In this document: positions 50,633-60,669 of the stretch, one piece after another
Layout: each line of letters starts with the position of its first letter
How positions within the stretch are numbered: the stretch's first letter is position 1
Assembly (NCBI GenBank): GCA_020638395.1
Contig: JACKIP010000003.1
Span: 62,001-126,000 of the forward strand
Length of the DNA: 64,000 nt
Direction of reading: 5' to 3'
DNA from: Rhodospirillales bacterium
GTDB lineage: Bacteria > Pseudomonadota > Alphaproteobacteria > Micavibrionales > Micavibrionaceae
Notes under the pieces: generated by a model
Told to the model about the DNA's origin: nothing
What the model saw: only the letters and a program-made list of their open reading frames with translations
The model's database searches: none
Translations under genes and position numbers: made by a program

Positions 50633-51460
50633 CTATTTATCAGACATGGTTTGCAGCAGAGTGGCGGTTTCGCCGGCACTGTCGACCGCGACCATCCCGA
50701 CCGTATGATATCCGGCATCGACGTGCAGGACTTCCCCGGTGACCCCGGCTCCTAACGGAGATAACAGGAACAGCCCTGCGGAGCCAACATCTTCGATCGT
50801 GACGTTACGGCGTAGTGGCGCATTTAATTCATTCCATTTCAGGATAAAGCGAAAATCTCCGATTCCGCTGGCCGCCAGTGTTTTGATCGGCCCCGCAGAG
50901 ATAGCATTCACAGTAATATTTTGCGGCCCCAGATCCGCCGCCAGATAGCGAACGGACGCCTCCAGAGCAGCCTTGGCAACCCCCATCACATTATAATGCG
51001 GCATCACGCGCTCGGCACCGTAATAGGTCAGGGTCAACAGGCTACCGCCCTCTTTCATCAAGGGCACCGCCCGTTGGCAAACAGAGGTAAAGGAATAGAC
51101 AGAAATATCCATCGTCCGCAGAAAATTATCGCGGGTGGTATTCAGGTACAGCCCGTCCAGCTCGTTTTTATCTGAGAACGCAATGCCGTGCACCAGAAAA
51201 TCAAGCTGGCCAAATTCTTCCGCAACCGTCGAAAATGCGCGGTCAATACTTGCTTCATCGGTCACATCGCATGGCACCAGAACTTTTGCCCCGATGCTCT
51301 CCGCCAAAGGGCGAACCCGTTTTTCCAGTGCATCCCCCTGATACGTAAAGGCCAGCTCAGCCCCTTGCTCTGCCAGTGCTTTTGCAATCCCCCACGCGAT
51401 TGACCGGTCGTTCGCAACGCCCATAATCAACCCTTTTTTTCCGTCCATCAGCTCTTTCAT
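50633..51460 (-). CDS. fabI: Enoyl-ACP reductase FabI, second copy
   Basis: A full FabI of 275 residues with KKGLIMGVANDRSIAWGIAK, the YYGAERVMPHYNVMGVAKAA active-site segment and GEVLHVDAGYHTVGM. It differs from the first copy in many positions, so it is an old paralogue and not a recent duplicate. Two FabI proteins are common in alphaproteobacteria; they may differ in chain length preference or in sensitivity to triclosan-like inhibitors. It is convergent with motB and divergent from the unknown gene at 51627. Confidence 0.94.
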   Translation of the reverse strand: MKELMDGKKGLIMGVANDRSIAWGIAKALAEQGAELAFTYQGDALEKRVRPLAESIGAKVLVPCDVTDEASIDRAFSTVAEEFGQLDFLVHGIAFSDKNELDGLYLNTTRDNFLRTMDISVYSFTSVCQRAVPLMKEGGSLLTLTYYGAERVMPHYNVMGVAKAALEASVRYLAADLGPQNITVNAISAGPIKTLAASGIGDFRFILKWNELNAPLRRNVTIEDVGSAGLFLLSPLGAGVTGEVLHVDAGYHTVGMVAVDSAGETATLLQTMSDK

Positions 51461-51626
51461 ACTCTTATTCCTTTTGGCTCCTATCCTACATATTATTCGG
51501 GTTTCGTCCAGATTATAAATATATTTCGAATTTATCTAAAATTTTAGACAAATTTTATGAAAATAAAATTCTTCTTTAAGATCCTTTTTATATAATTGAG
51601 ATACAGTATTGCCGAAAGGGAAAATT

Positions 51627-53102
51627 ATGCCGATCAGCCTTGCGGATATCAATAACAGCATAGAAGTCATTGAAAAACAGTTTTCGGTGTTCAATGATGC
51701 TATTGAGATCATATGTATCCCTCACAAAACCGGCGGGCGGAAGCAGGCCTGCCTGTCTTTTAAAAAGGGACATGATGAGGAAGAATTATCTTTGGCACTG
51801 GGCAAGCTGTTTTCCTTCTGGATCCATGAAAGCCCGCAAGATACCCAGTCAGAATTTTTAGGAACCATTCAAACCTACAAAAAAACATTCGGAGGCCTGT
51901 TCCGGAAAAAAGTTTATCTGAACCTGATTGCCATCAATACAGACACTTATGAATCTGTCACGGATTTTGAGCTGGATCTTTACCGTTTATGCTGGAACGC
52001 CTGTCATGCGCTGAAGATATCAGAGGCACATGACAAAAAAGACGGACAAAAGCCTCTCATGAATAAACTTTTAATTCCAAAACAGAATAACCTGCGTGTC
52101 TTGGAACATAATTTACAGGCCGACATTTTTGCCGCCCTTATTTATAGCGCGCTGAGTGAACACAATTATATTTTAGAGCTTGCAAAAACACGTTCACTGG
52201 AAACCCTTGTAACCTGCGAGAATTATTTGCCTGAAAAGTATCCTTACCTGATGGCACTCGATCAGACAAAATATATATATAAAGAATTTATCAGCCGGAA
52301 AAAAGGCGGCGCCCGCCTGCTGGATCAGGCCTGGAGCGCAGCAAAACTGGTTGCAAAAGGCATTTCTCAGGAAAAATATACCATCTGGCAGAATTTTGCC
52401 GATAAAACACAAAGCATGGCATGGCGGGGTCTGTCTCCAGAAATTATTCTCTCAATCACCATTGATGGAAACGATGACATTGAAACAAAAAAACTTGGCG
52501 TTCAGATTTCTGCTCTGACAGGGATTCCTCCCATCGCCCGCAGTGAAAGTGCCGGCTATTATAACCCGTTCAAAAGCGATCAGGAAAACGAACAGACCTT
52601 TAGCCAATTGACCGGCGAACTGTTTGAAACGCTTCTGACCCGCGCTATTTTTGAGAATTCCTCTCTTCTGTTCCTGAAGACCGCAGAAGAACAAAATAAA
52701 AAACTTCAAAAAGGACAGTTTATGGGCTGGTGTGCCCATGCGCTGCAGGAATCTGCCGATGTCTTTGACAAATGTCTTAAAACGGGACAACTTCCGGCTC
52801 AAATGACCCGGGATGTCTTTAAAGCTAATTTGGCCAAAGTAAGCTGGGACCAGATCCGAACATTAGGGGAAAGTATTTTGTCGCACCGACGCAGTCACAA
52901 AAACTTTTCCATCCGCGACTTTATCGACTTTCTGGGGATTGCTTATAATACGCAGCTTATCAAAGCCTCGGTCATAAGAAGCGCGCGCAAAAGCCAAGAG
53001 CTAGCCCCCGTGCAGAACGTCTCAAACTCCGATAAAGCAGGCTTCGATCTCGAAGACCGGTTTTCGACAAAATCTCCGCCCTATAAGGAAACTCTGCATT
53101 AA
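51627..53102 (+). CDS. Unknown 491-residue soluble protein
   Basis: I recognise no family. The start at 51627 has a good AAAGGG site 6 bases upstream. The protein is charged and mostly helical, without signal peptide or membrane segments. Phrases such as ELDLYRLCWNACHAL, LQADIFAALIYSAL and QESADVFDKCLKTGQ suggest a compact helical enzyme or scaffold. The C-terminal 40 residues are probably disordered. Composition is more AT-rich than mutS, which follows after 41 bases on the same strand. The function is open. Confidence 0.8.
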   Translation: MPISLADINNSIEVIEKQFSVFNDAIEIICIPHKTGGRKQACLSFKKGHDEEELSLALGKLFSFWIHESPQDTQSEFLGTIQTYKKTFGGLFRKKVYLNLIAINTDTYESVTDFELDLYRLCWNACHALKISEAHDKKDGQKPLMNKLLIPKQNNLRVLEHNLQADIFAALIYSALSEHNYILELAKTRSLETLVTCENYLPEKYPYLMALDQTKYIYKEFISRKKGGARLLDQAWSAAKLVAKGISQEKYTIWQNFADKTQSMAWRGLSPEIILSITIDGNDDIETKKLGVQISALTGIPPIARSESAGYYNPFKSDQENEQTFSQLTGELFETLLTRAIFENSSLLFLKTAEEQNKKLQKGQFMGWCAHALQESADVFDKCLKTGQLPAQMTRDVFKANLAKVSWDQIRTLGESILSHRRSHKNFSIRDFIDFLGIAYNTQLIKASVIRSARKSQELAPVQNVSNSDKAGFDLEDRFSTKSPPYKETLH

Positions 53103-53143
53103 GTGCTTGCCGTGTGCTTGTCGGCTGCGCTACTCATAAAGTT

Positions 53144-55840
53144 ATGAGCGCAGAACTGCTGGAACAATCCTCAAAAACCGTTGAAGACTTCATCGCCGAG
53201 GGGCACACTCCGATGATGGCGCAGTATCATGCGACCAAAGACTCTTATCCGGATTGCCTGCTGTTTTACCGCATGGGGGATTTTTACGAGTTGTTCTATG
53301 ACGATGCGATCAAGGCGTCCGAGGCTCTTGACATTACCCTGACCAGACGCGGCAAAAATCAGGGGGATGACATCCCGATGTGCGGCGTTCCCTGGCATGC
53401 GCATGAAAGCTATCTGGCCAAATTGATTAAGGCCGGATTTAAGGTCGCCATTTGCGAACAGGTTGAAACGCCGGAAGAGGCAAAAGCCAGAGGCGGGCAC
53501 AAAGCGCTTGTCCGGCGGGATGTTGTCCGGGTTGTGACCAGCGGCACCCTGACCGAGGATAATCTTCTGGACTCCCATGAAAATAATTATATGGCCGCGA
53601 TTTCCTATATGGGCGGGGAGGTCGGCGTGGCATGGCTGGAGCTGTCAACCGGGACTTTTCAGGTCCAGACCTGCGAGCCGGGAAACCTGCCCTCTGTTCT
53701 GGAGCGTCTCAATCCCAGTGAAATTTTGATCGGAGAGCATTTGCTCGATAATGATACTCTGGATAGTGCCTGGGATACGTACGGCGATAAATTTACCGTC
53801 AAGCCGGAATATCTGTTCGACTTTCAGGCCAATGACCGCCGTCTGAAAGACTTTTTCAAAATCGACGCGCTGGATGTTCAGGGAATTCACCGCCGCAGCG
53901 AGATTTCCGCCGCCGGAGCCTTGATTGATTACGTCCGGCAAACCCAGATCGCACAGATTCCGCATATTTCCAAACCTCAGGTGATGACCGACACCGAGAT
54001 CATGGAGATTGATGCCGCCACACGGCGTAATCTGGAGCTGACACGGACCCTCGCTGGAGAGCGTAAAGGCTCCCTCCTCCATACCATTGACCGGACCATC
54101 AGCGGGGCCGGAGCTCGATTGCTGCAAATATGGCTGTCCAACCCTCTGTGCAATGTGGCGGCGATTCACCATCGGCAGGCGCAGATAACACTCTTTTTTG
54201 AAGATTTCTATTTGCGCGAAGATGTGCGTCGCCTGTTGAAATCAGTTCCGGATATGGAGCGGGCGCTGTCCCGCCTGACCGCACAACGCGGCGGCCCCCG
54301 TGATTTATTGATGATCCGGCAAGGATTACATTCCGCGACCCGGATGAGGATTCTCCTGCGATCGAAACCCAGTGAGGTGCTCGACACTCTGTTAGCAGAT
54401 CTGAGCGTCAGCACAGACACTGCTGCTTTTCTGGAGACTTTGCAGAGCGCCCTGCTCGACGAACCGCCGGCCCTGCTGCGCGATGGGAATTTCATTCGGG
54501 AGGGGTTTGATCCGGCGCTGGATCATTTAAAAACACTCAAATCCGGAAACCGGAAAAATATTGCAGAGCTACAGGCCAGATATAAAAACATGACGGGACT
54601 TGACCGTTTAAAAATAAGTTTTAACAACGTGTTAGGATATTTTATTGAAGTACCATCTAAAAATGGGGAAAGCCTCCTGAACTTCAAAGCCGAAAATGAC
54701 AATCCCAACCCGTTCATTCACCGCCAGACCATGGCAAATGCAGTCCGCTTCACGACAACCGAACTGGCGGATCTGGAGCGGGATTTATCGCAGGCGGAAG
54801 AGCGCGCATTGGCTCTGGAACTGGAGCATTTCCAGAATTTCCTGAACGTGCTGCGCGATCTGGCAGAAGATATCCGTACGTGTGCCAGAGCACTGGCCTC
54901 GCTTGATGTTTTGGCCGGACTGGCAGAGCTGGCGGCGCAGGAAACCTACATTTGCCCGAAGATTGATGACAGCACAGCGTTCAGATTGGAGGGAGTGCGT
55001 CACCCGGTAGTCGAAAAAGCGTTGCAGGAAAGCAAAAACACTTTCGTTCCGAATGATTGCGATCTGTCAAAAGCACAAAATCTCTGGCTGTTAACCGGTC
55101 CCAATATGGCGGGAAAATCGACCTTTTTACGCCAGAATGCCCTGATGGCAATATTAGCCCAGATGGGGGCGTACGTGCCGGCACGTACAGCGCATATCGG
55201 AATAATTGACCGGGTTTTCAGCCGGGTGGGAGCCTCCGATGATCTGGCACGCGGACGCTCGACCTTTATGGTTGAGATGGTCGAAACCGCAACGATCCTG
55301 ACGCGGGCAACAGAGCGCAGCCTTGTTATTCTGGATGAAATCGGACGGGGAACCGCAACCTTTGATGGTCTATCGATTGCCTGGGCCTGTGTGGAGCATT
55401 TGCACCATCACAATCAATGCCGTGCCTTATTCGCAACACACTACCACGAATTGACCCAACTCACCGGAACATTACCGCGCCTGTCCTGTCACTCAATGCA
55501 GGTGAGAGAGTGGAAAGGCGATATTATCTTCCTGCATAGTGTTGGGGATGGCGCGGCGGATCGCTCTTATGGCATACATGTCGCAAAACTTGCCGGATTG
55601 CCGGAAGGCGTTATCAAGCGCGCCGGACAAATTCTAAAGACTCTCGAATCAAAAGACCGCACCTCTGCGCTAACCAGCCTGAGCGAAAGCCTCCCGCTGT
55701 TTTCAGCTCACATTCCGGAAGAGCGCGCCAGCTCGGCAGCCGAAAAAATGCTGGAAGAGATCAATCCGGACACTCTTTCGCCGAAGGAGGCTTTGGATTT
55801 TCTATACCGCCTAAAGGACTCCCTCCCCCGGCCCCGATGA
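53144..55840 (+). CDS. mutS: DNA mismatch repair protein MutS
   Basis: MutS recognises mismatches and recruits MutL. From the ATG at 53144 it has 898 residues. The mismatch-binding domain holds the GDFYELFYDDA motif with the stacking phenylalanine. Connector, core and clamp domains follow. The ATPase has the Walker A GPNMAGKSTFLRQN, Walker B LVILDEIGRGTATFDG and the ATHYHEL signature. The open frame to 53114 adds ten residues without family match. The 3' end overlaps the convergent methyltransferase gene by 30 bases. mutL is not in the window. Confidence 0.97.
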   Translation: MSAELLEQSSKTVEDFIAEGHTPMMAQYHATKDSYPDCLLFYRMGDFYELFYDDAIKASEALDITLTRRGKNQGDDIPMCGVPWHAHESYLAKLIKAGFKVAICEQVETPEEAKARGGHKALVRRDVVRVVTSGTLTEDNLLDSHENNYMAAISYMGGEVGVAWLELSTGTFQVQTCEPGNLPSVLERLNPSEILIGEHLLDNDTLDSAWDTYGDKFTVKPEYLFDFQANDRRLKDFFKIDALDVQGIHRRSEISAAGALIDYVRQTQIAQIPHISKPQVMTDTEIMEIDAATRRNLELTRTLAGERKGSLLHTIDRTISGAGARLLQIWLSNPLCNVAAIHHRQAQITLFFEDFYLREDVRRLLKSVPDMERALSRLTAQRGGPRDLLMIRQGLHSATRMRILLRSKPSEVLDTLLADLSVSTDTAAFLETLQSALLDEPPALLRDGNFIREGFDPALDHLKTLKSGNRKNIAELQARYKNMTGLDRLKISFNNVLGYFIEVPSKNGESLLNFKAENDNPNPFIHRQTMANAVRFTTTELADLERDLSQAEERALALELEHFQNFLNVLRDLAEDIRTCARALASLDVLAGLAELAAQETYICPKIDDSTAFRLEGVRHPVVEKALQESKNTFVPNDCDLSKAQNLWLLTGPNMAGKSTFLRQNALMAILAQMGAYVPARTAHIGIIDRVFSRVGASDDLARGRSTFMVEMVETATILTRATERSLVILDEIGRGTATFDGLSIAWACVEHLHHHNQCRALFATHYHELTQLTGTLPRLSCHSMQVREWKGDIIFLHSVGDGAADRSYGIHVAKLAGLPEGVIKRAGQILKTLESKDRTSALTSLSESLPLFSAHIPEERASSAAEKMLEEINPDTLSPKEALDFLYRLKDSLPRPR

Positions 55841-56755
55841 TCCTTCTTCCCCGACCCCGACCTCTTCTGTTCTCAAGGCATCCGCAAGACGAATTTTCGC
55901 AGATCCGGGGCGGAGTGGCTGAGGTTGCGCCGCATGGGGCGCCCAGCCGATCATAAAAATCATCTCGAAAGTTGCCTCCAATCGACCGCTGGATTCTGCG
56001 AAATGCTCGGCATAATACATCTCGGCCAGCTTAAAAAGATGGCGGTTGTGGAATGATTTATTCCGGTTGGAAATCATATTGGTTTCAGACAATCCTCTTA
56101 GATCTTTTATCAGATCAGGCAGGCTTTGATAGGTGACGGTTATCTTTTCAGAATCGACGACCGGCAGCGCAAATCCTGCCCGCTGGAGCAACGCTCCCAT
56201 TTGCTGTTTGTCGGCAAACGGGTGAACACGCGGGCTGATTCCACCGGATAAATGCTGTTCCGCAAAGCTCAGAGAATCGCGCAATTGCCACAGGGTTTCT
56301 CCGCCCAACATGGCAGCAAGAAATAACCCGTCCGGTCTAAGAGCCCGGCGAATTTGGATCAGGGTCCCCGGCAAATCATTGGTCTGGTGCAGGTTTAAAT
56401 TGGAAATTGCCAGATCGAGAACCTCCGAGCCAAAAGGAAAAAATTCCTCATCTCCCTGCAAGGTCGTTATGAAATCAGCCTGTGCCACCATTGGCAATAC
56501 ATCGAGTTGCGCCATAAATTCAATTTCAGCGGCCTGTTGAAAAGAGATAAAATCTTCCCGCCGGAGGGGCGCACCGCAATAGGCAGTCACTGGAAAGCTG
56601 CGTTTTATGTCCCGCAGCCGCTCCCCCATCAGAGTGGCAGCATGCCGGTGCAAAAAGTCATAGGTGCGAAACAGAGGCGCCGCCCGTTGCCGCCTGATTT
56701 TGAGGAGAGATCTGTCAAAAATCGTATGGGCCGGCGTGAAGGCTGGTGCTGACAT
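55811..56755 (-). CDS. SAM methyltransferase, BioC/NDUFAF5-like
   Basis: From MSAPAFTPAHTIFDRSLL the protein has 314 residues. The opening FDRSLLKIRRQRAAPLF and the core FPFGSEVLDLAISNLNLHQTNDLPGTLIQI are typical of the alphaproteobacterial NDUFAF5/BioC-like group. The glycine-rich SAM loop is weak here. Mitochondrial NDUFAF5 modifies an arginine of complex I; BioC acts in biotin synthesis. It is not next to bio or nuo genes. It starts 16 bases after the large methyltransferase gene and shares its message. The C-terminus overlaps the end of mutS. Confidence 0.85.
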   Translation of the reverse strand: MSAPAFTPAHTIFDRSLLKIRRQRAAPLFRTYDFLHRHAATLMGERLRDIKRSFPVTAYCGAPLRREDFISFQQAAEIEFMAQLDVLPMVAQADFITTLQGDEEFFPFGSEVLDLAISNLNLHQTNDLPGTLIQIRRALRPDGLFLAAMLGGETLWQLRDSLSFAEQHLSGGISPRVHPFADKQQMGALLQRAGFALPVVDSEKITVTYQSLPDLIKDLRGLSETNMISNRNKSFHNRHLFKLAEMYYAEHFAESSGRLEATFEMIFMIGWAPHAAQPQPLRPGSAKIRLADALRTEEVGVGEEGSSGPGEGVL

Positions 56756-56771
56756 CCCGCAAAGCTCCGGA

Positions 56772-59700
56772 CTAACGGTCAAAGGACGGACCGGGGGGAG
56801 GTTCCGGAATATAATACTCCTGTGATTGCGCAGGAGGTGTTTTATCCTTTTTGCCTTTTTTATCGTTCGTATTCTCTTCGTGCGAAGCTTCCGCCTCTTG
56901 CGAGGGGGTAGCGTCTTCGACGACCTCAATCACCGGCGCAACCGGCACGATCACCGGATCTATACGCGGTTTTTGTCCCTGAGATGTGCGAGACGGTGGC
57001 GGACGTAAAAGAGAAATCACCTGAGCGCTTTTCTTTTTCTCCTTTTCGGCCTTGCCCTGTGGGGAGGAGTCCGGCCTGTCTCCGTCAATATCGCTATAGT
57101 CTATATTTTCAAACATGCTATTTTTCGTACGCAGGCGCTGATCGATTTTTTTCTTTCCGCCCGAATTTTTATTATCCTGATCCTGTTGCTTGCTTTCAGG
57201 CCCCCCTCCGCCGGACCCACCGGAAGAAGAAGAGGAAGAGGAAGAGGAAGAACCCTCGTCCCCGCTGCCGCCGCCCGAGGAGGCACCGCCGACGGATCTA
57301 TGATCTCCAATCATGGGCAGCACAGAAGAATCTCCATGGAATTCCGCGGAAATAATGTGAAATTCTTCCGGAGACGACGGAATCGGCATGCCAATCGGCG
57401 GAGGAACGGACCATAGCGCGTTTTCCTGTCCCATATCCCAGCCGATACTTTTATCTATCCCGTAATCAATATCAACATGCATCCGCTCCATGGTTTTCTT
57501 GATTGTCAGGGCAAAGCTGTCTTCGTATAAATGCCAGATCAGCATCCACAACCAGCGAACGGGTGCATAATTAGTAAAAGTTCCCCATGGTCCTGATGAT
57601 CCCTGAATATTGGATGTTACCGCAAAAGGAAAAATCCGCTGGGGAGTCACGCCGTTATGAATAAAATAGCTCTCCCCCAGTTGCACAACCCGATCAGGGT
57701 TTACATCAAATTGCTGGGCGATATAGGCCCGCGCCATCGTCATATCCTTAACTTCCGGCGGCAAATTGAAACTAGGGGCTCGCAGTGTCTTGTTCGTCCG
57801 TCCCATGCGTTCCGGTACCGGCAGGTAATCTTCAATATAGCCGGCAAGGACTTCCCCATTCATATTTTTAACCAGAGGAAGAACAACCGCCGTGTTAATC
57901 GTTCGGTTTTCCTTGATAACAAATTCAATATCCCGTGCGGCCAATCCGCGGACGACTCCGTTTTCGACCCCTTCATCAATGAAATAGGAGTGCAGGCTGC
58001 GGATGGTTCCGGCGAGTTTTTCGCTTTTTTCAAAACGCTGCTTGTCTCCTTTGAGCGCTTTAATCAAATCCTGAAAGCTTGCGCCCTGAATGTCCACTTC
58101 ATCCAGATGGAGCGGCGTGTCTGCCCAGTTATCGGCCGCTACTCCCAGCAATGAAAACAGAGCCAGAATTTGCCGCTCCAGACGCGTATTCGGGATCACG
58201 CCGATACTGATGGCATTTAAAACCTGCTGCGCATCAAATTCCCTGATTTTTCCGCGATCTGTATAGGTTTTGGTAATCTGGCTCACCCAGCGGGGGGTCA
58301 GGGAGCGTTGTGCTTTTTGTACATTGAGGAACTTGGTCTCAATTCGCTCATCAATCATTGACGGGTCAGGATAAAACTCCGGTCCCTGCTCCATAATTGC
58401 ATTCGGAGCCGGCTTTAACCCCAGATGCGCGAGAGAAAATTCCCGAGTGTCGTCTGGCGTCCAGTATTCGCTATATTCGGACAAAATTTCACGGTCGATC
58501 GCCACGGCTTCGATCATATGACCGGACCAGCGTTTACCATCCAGATTCCGCCCGCTCCGCGGCACCGCATTCGTCACCGCCCGCGGCAATCCATCATGCA
58601 GAAAAATGCAGACCCGTCCATTGTCGTTCACCCGGTAGGGAAGGAATTCAACCACTTCGGTATCTCGCCGGACAAGATCCATAATCCCACCGGTTGCAAT
58701 ATTTCGGACGGCTTCAATCCGAAGATGCTGCATCGGCTCCCGGGAGGGACGCCGCTCCTGCAGGGTTAGACTCTCCCCTTCTCCAACCTTACGCGCCACA
58801 AACACATGACTGGTTGCCGGGAATCCGAGATTAAGGCCATCATCATCATACAGCCGGAAGTGCCCCTCATAGTGCTTTTGAATTGTGGCAAAGTCCCAGT
58901 GCGGCGCGGTATAAATAACGCGGGACCCCAGCGCACGGAGCGTTTTCCGCAGCTCTCTGGCAGTCATAAATGTGTACTCTTTGGTGAGTTCCTCCGCCCA
59001 CTCTGTCCGGTTATCTTTCCTCAGAATGAACTCATAGGCCCATTTATAGGGCAGGCGAAACAAGCGCGTTCCCGGCGAATAAGGCTCCAGCTCCTCCATA
59101 AAAAAGCCGCGGCTTATCCCATCGCCGACCCGCGCCTCTTCGGAAAACAGAAGAAGTAAATCTGCCTCAGACAAATCTTCCGGGCTGTCACCACTTGACT
59201 CGACATCGGGAAATTCCATCAGGACATATTCCCCCGGCGGCGGATGCATGTAATCCCGCAAAAATAAAAATCCATTTTGCTTCAGAAGTGCAAAGTGGCT
59301 TTCCAGCATTTCCTGAACCCGGCTTTCACTATATCCCTGACGCGAATAAATCTCGTGCAATGTAAATGCATCAACGACGGCATCCAGAGAATTATTAGGA
59401 AAAGACGGTTTGGAAACTTTTGAAACGATAAATTCCAGATTGGTAAGCTGCCAGTTTTTCTTGGCTTTCATGATCGCCGCACGATCAGAATCAAGGCCGA
59501 TAATATGAAGTTCGGGATTCATTACGGCCATAGCATATGCCAAGGTCCCATCTTTACACCCCATCACCGCAACCATAGATCCCGGCTCCAGCAACAGGTG
59601 CGACACAGTGAACCAAGCGCTGCGAATCATATTCAGGGAAATATCCCGTAAACAGGCCACCTGATACCCGGTTAAAGACGTCTGAGACAAAATCGCCTCC

Positions 59701-59822
59701 CGACGCTCCCTCAGAACGTCTGCATCCTTGTTTTGCCTGTCTTTTTTTGTGATGGCTTTTGCTGTGATACTTAAGTCTTTTGACAACACACCATCACGGT
59801 CATTTTCACCCATAGAATCCAC
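56772..59822 (-). CDS. 1016-residue methyltransferase with two degenerate Nudix-like modules
   Basis: The N-terminal part (about 75-200) is a class I methyltransferase fold with MVAVMGCKDGTLAYAMA as SAM loop, HIIGLDSDRA, LDAVVDAFTLHEIY and FLFLRDYM. A helical part follows (250-345). Two regions then look like Nudix folds: about 388-500 (VVEFLPYRVNDNGRVCIFL ... TREFSLAHLGLKP ... EFYPDPSMIDERI) and about 645-740 (AVVLPLVKNMNGEVLAGYI ... RVVQLGESYFIHNGVTPQRI). Both lack the catalytic Nudix box. From 845 on the chain is disordered, with a serine run (857-866) and an acidic/basic tail. It heads an operon with the NDUFAF5-like gene. Substrate unknown. Confidence 0.75.
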   Translation of the reverse strand: MDSMGENDRDGVLSKDLSITAKAITKKDRQNKDADVLRERREAILSQTSLTGYQVACLRDISLNMIRSAWFTVSHLLLEPGSMVAVMGCKDGTLAYAMAVMNPELHIIGLDSDRAAIMKAKKNWQLTNLEFIVSKVSKPSFPNNSLDAVVDAFTLHEIYSRQGYSESRVQEMLESHFALLKQNGFLFLRDYMHPPPGEYVLMEFPDVESSGDSPEDLSEADLLLLFSEEARVGDGISRGFFMEELEPYSPGTRLFRLPYKWAYEFILRKDNRTEWAEELTKEYTFMTARELRKTLRALGSRVIYTAPHWDFATIQKHYEGHFRLYDDDGLNLGFPATSHVFVARKVGEGESLTLQERRPSREPMQHLRIEAVRNIATGGIMDLVRRDTEVVEFLPYRVNDNGRVCIFLHDGLPRAVTNAVPRSGRNLDGKRWSGHMIEAVAIDREILSEYSEYWTPDDTREFSLAHLGLKPAPNAIMEQGPEFYPDPSMIDERIETKFLNVQKAQRSLTPRWVSQITKTYTDRGKIREFDAQQVLNAISIGVIPNTRLERQILALFSLLGVAADNWADTPLHLDEVDIQGASFQDLIKALKGDKQRFEKSEKLAGTIRSLHSYFIDEGVENGVVRGLAARDIEFVIKENRTINTAVVLPLVKNMNGEVLAGYIEDYLPVPERMGRTNKTLRAPSFNLPPEVKDMTMARAYIAQQFDVNPDRVVQLGESYFIHNGVTPQRIFPFAVTSNIQGSSGPWGTFTNYAPVRWLWMLIWHLYEDSFALTIKKTMERMHVDIDYGIDKSIGWDMGQENALWSVPPPIGMPIPSSPEEFHIISAEFHGDSSVLPMIGDHRSVGGASSGGGSGDEGSSSSSSSSSSGGSGGGGPESKQQDQDNKNSGGKKKIDQRLRTKNSMFENIDYSDIDGDRPDSSPQGKAEKEKKKSAQVISLLRPPPSRTSQGQKPRIDPVIVPVAPVIEVVEDATPSQEAEASHEENTNDKKGKKDKTPPAQSQEYYIPEPPPGPSFDR

Positions 59823-59867
59823 GCCTGAAAACCGTTACTATATACCATTACATATAGTATAAGCGTT

Positions 59868-60656
59868 ATGGAACTGCAACAACTTAAAGAAATTCAAAGC
59901 GATAGAGACGGTTTTTTATGCTATCTCAAACCTTTTAAGCCGTTTTTTCAACAGATTATTGATCTGATCCTGCCGCCGCGCTGCGCTTTTTCCGGCAGAA
60001 TTGTGTCACAGCAAGGAGCTATTCAACCGGAAGAATGGACAAAACTGCATTTTATCTCAGATCCGCTATGCGGTTGCTGCGGATATCCGTTCGAGTTCAA
60101 AATTGAGGCAGAGATGCTCTGCCCCTCCTGCCTTTCAGATCCGCCGGAATTTTCAAAAGCGCGGGCCCCGCTGCTTTATGAAGATCAAAGCCGTAACCTG
60201 ATTCTTCGTTTTAAACACGCCGACCAGATCCATACACTCGATACATTTATGCCGTGGATGCTGAAAGCAGGAGCACCGTTGCTGGAGGGGGCTGATTTGA
60301 TTCTGCCAGTGCCCCTGCATCGCTGGCGACTGATAAAACGGCGCTATAACCAGGCTGCTCTGATCGCGTCCCGGATCTCAAAAAAAGCAAATCTGCCCTG
60401 GCATCACGATCTGTTACTGCGAGTACGGGCAACTCCTACTCAGGGACACAAAAAGGCTATTGATCGCAAAAAGAACGTCAAGGATGCCTTTACCGTTCTC
60501 GCCCGGAAGAAAAACCTGTTGACCGGGAAAACTGTTTTATTGATTGATGATGTGTATACGACCGGCGCAACCGTTCGTGAATGTAGCCGTACCCTTCTGA
60601 ACGCAGGGGCCGCAGAAGTGCGCGTCCTGACACTGGCGCGGGTTGTCAAACGCTAG
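59868..60656 (+). CDS. comF: ComF-family phosphoribosyltransferase-like protein
   Basis: The N-terminal part has zinc-ribbon-like cysteines (PPRCAFSG, LCGCCG, LCPSC), and the C-terminal part the PRTase fold with the PRPP loop VLLIDDVYTTGATVREC. The middle holds LILRFKHADQ and PVPLHRWRLIKRRYNQAALI. ComF proteins are needed for DNA uptake in naturally competent bacteria, but many cells have the protein without known competence. Length 262 is normal. It is divergent from the large methyltransferase, the gap is 45 bases. Confidence 0.9.
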   Translation: MELQQLKEIQSDRDGFLCYLKPFKPFFQQIIDLILPPRCAFSGRIVSQQGAIQPEEWTKLHFISDPLCGCCGYPFEFKIEAEMLCPSCLSDPPEFSKARAPLLYEDQSRNLILRFKHADQIHTLDTFMPWMLKAGAPLLEGADLILPVPLHRWRLIKRRYNQAALIASRISKKANLPWHHDLLLRVRATPTQGHKKAIDRKKNVKDAFTVLARKKNLLTGKTVLLIDDVYTTGATVRECSRTLLNAGAAEVRVLTLARVVKR

Positions 60657-60669
60657 AAATGCACAGGCA

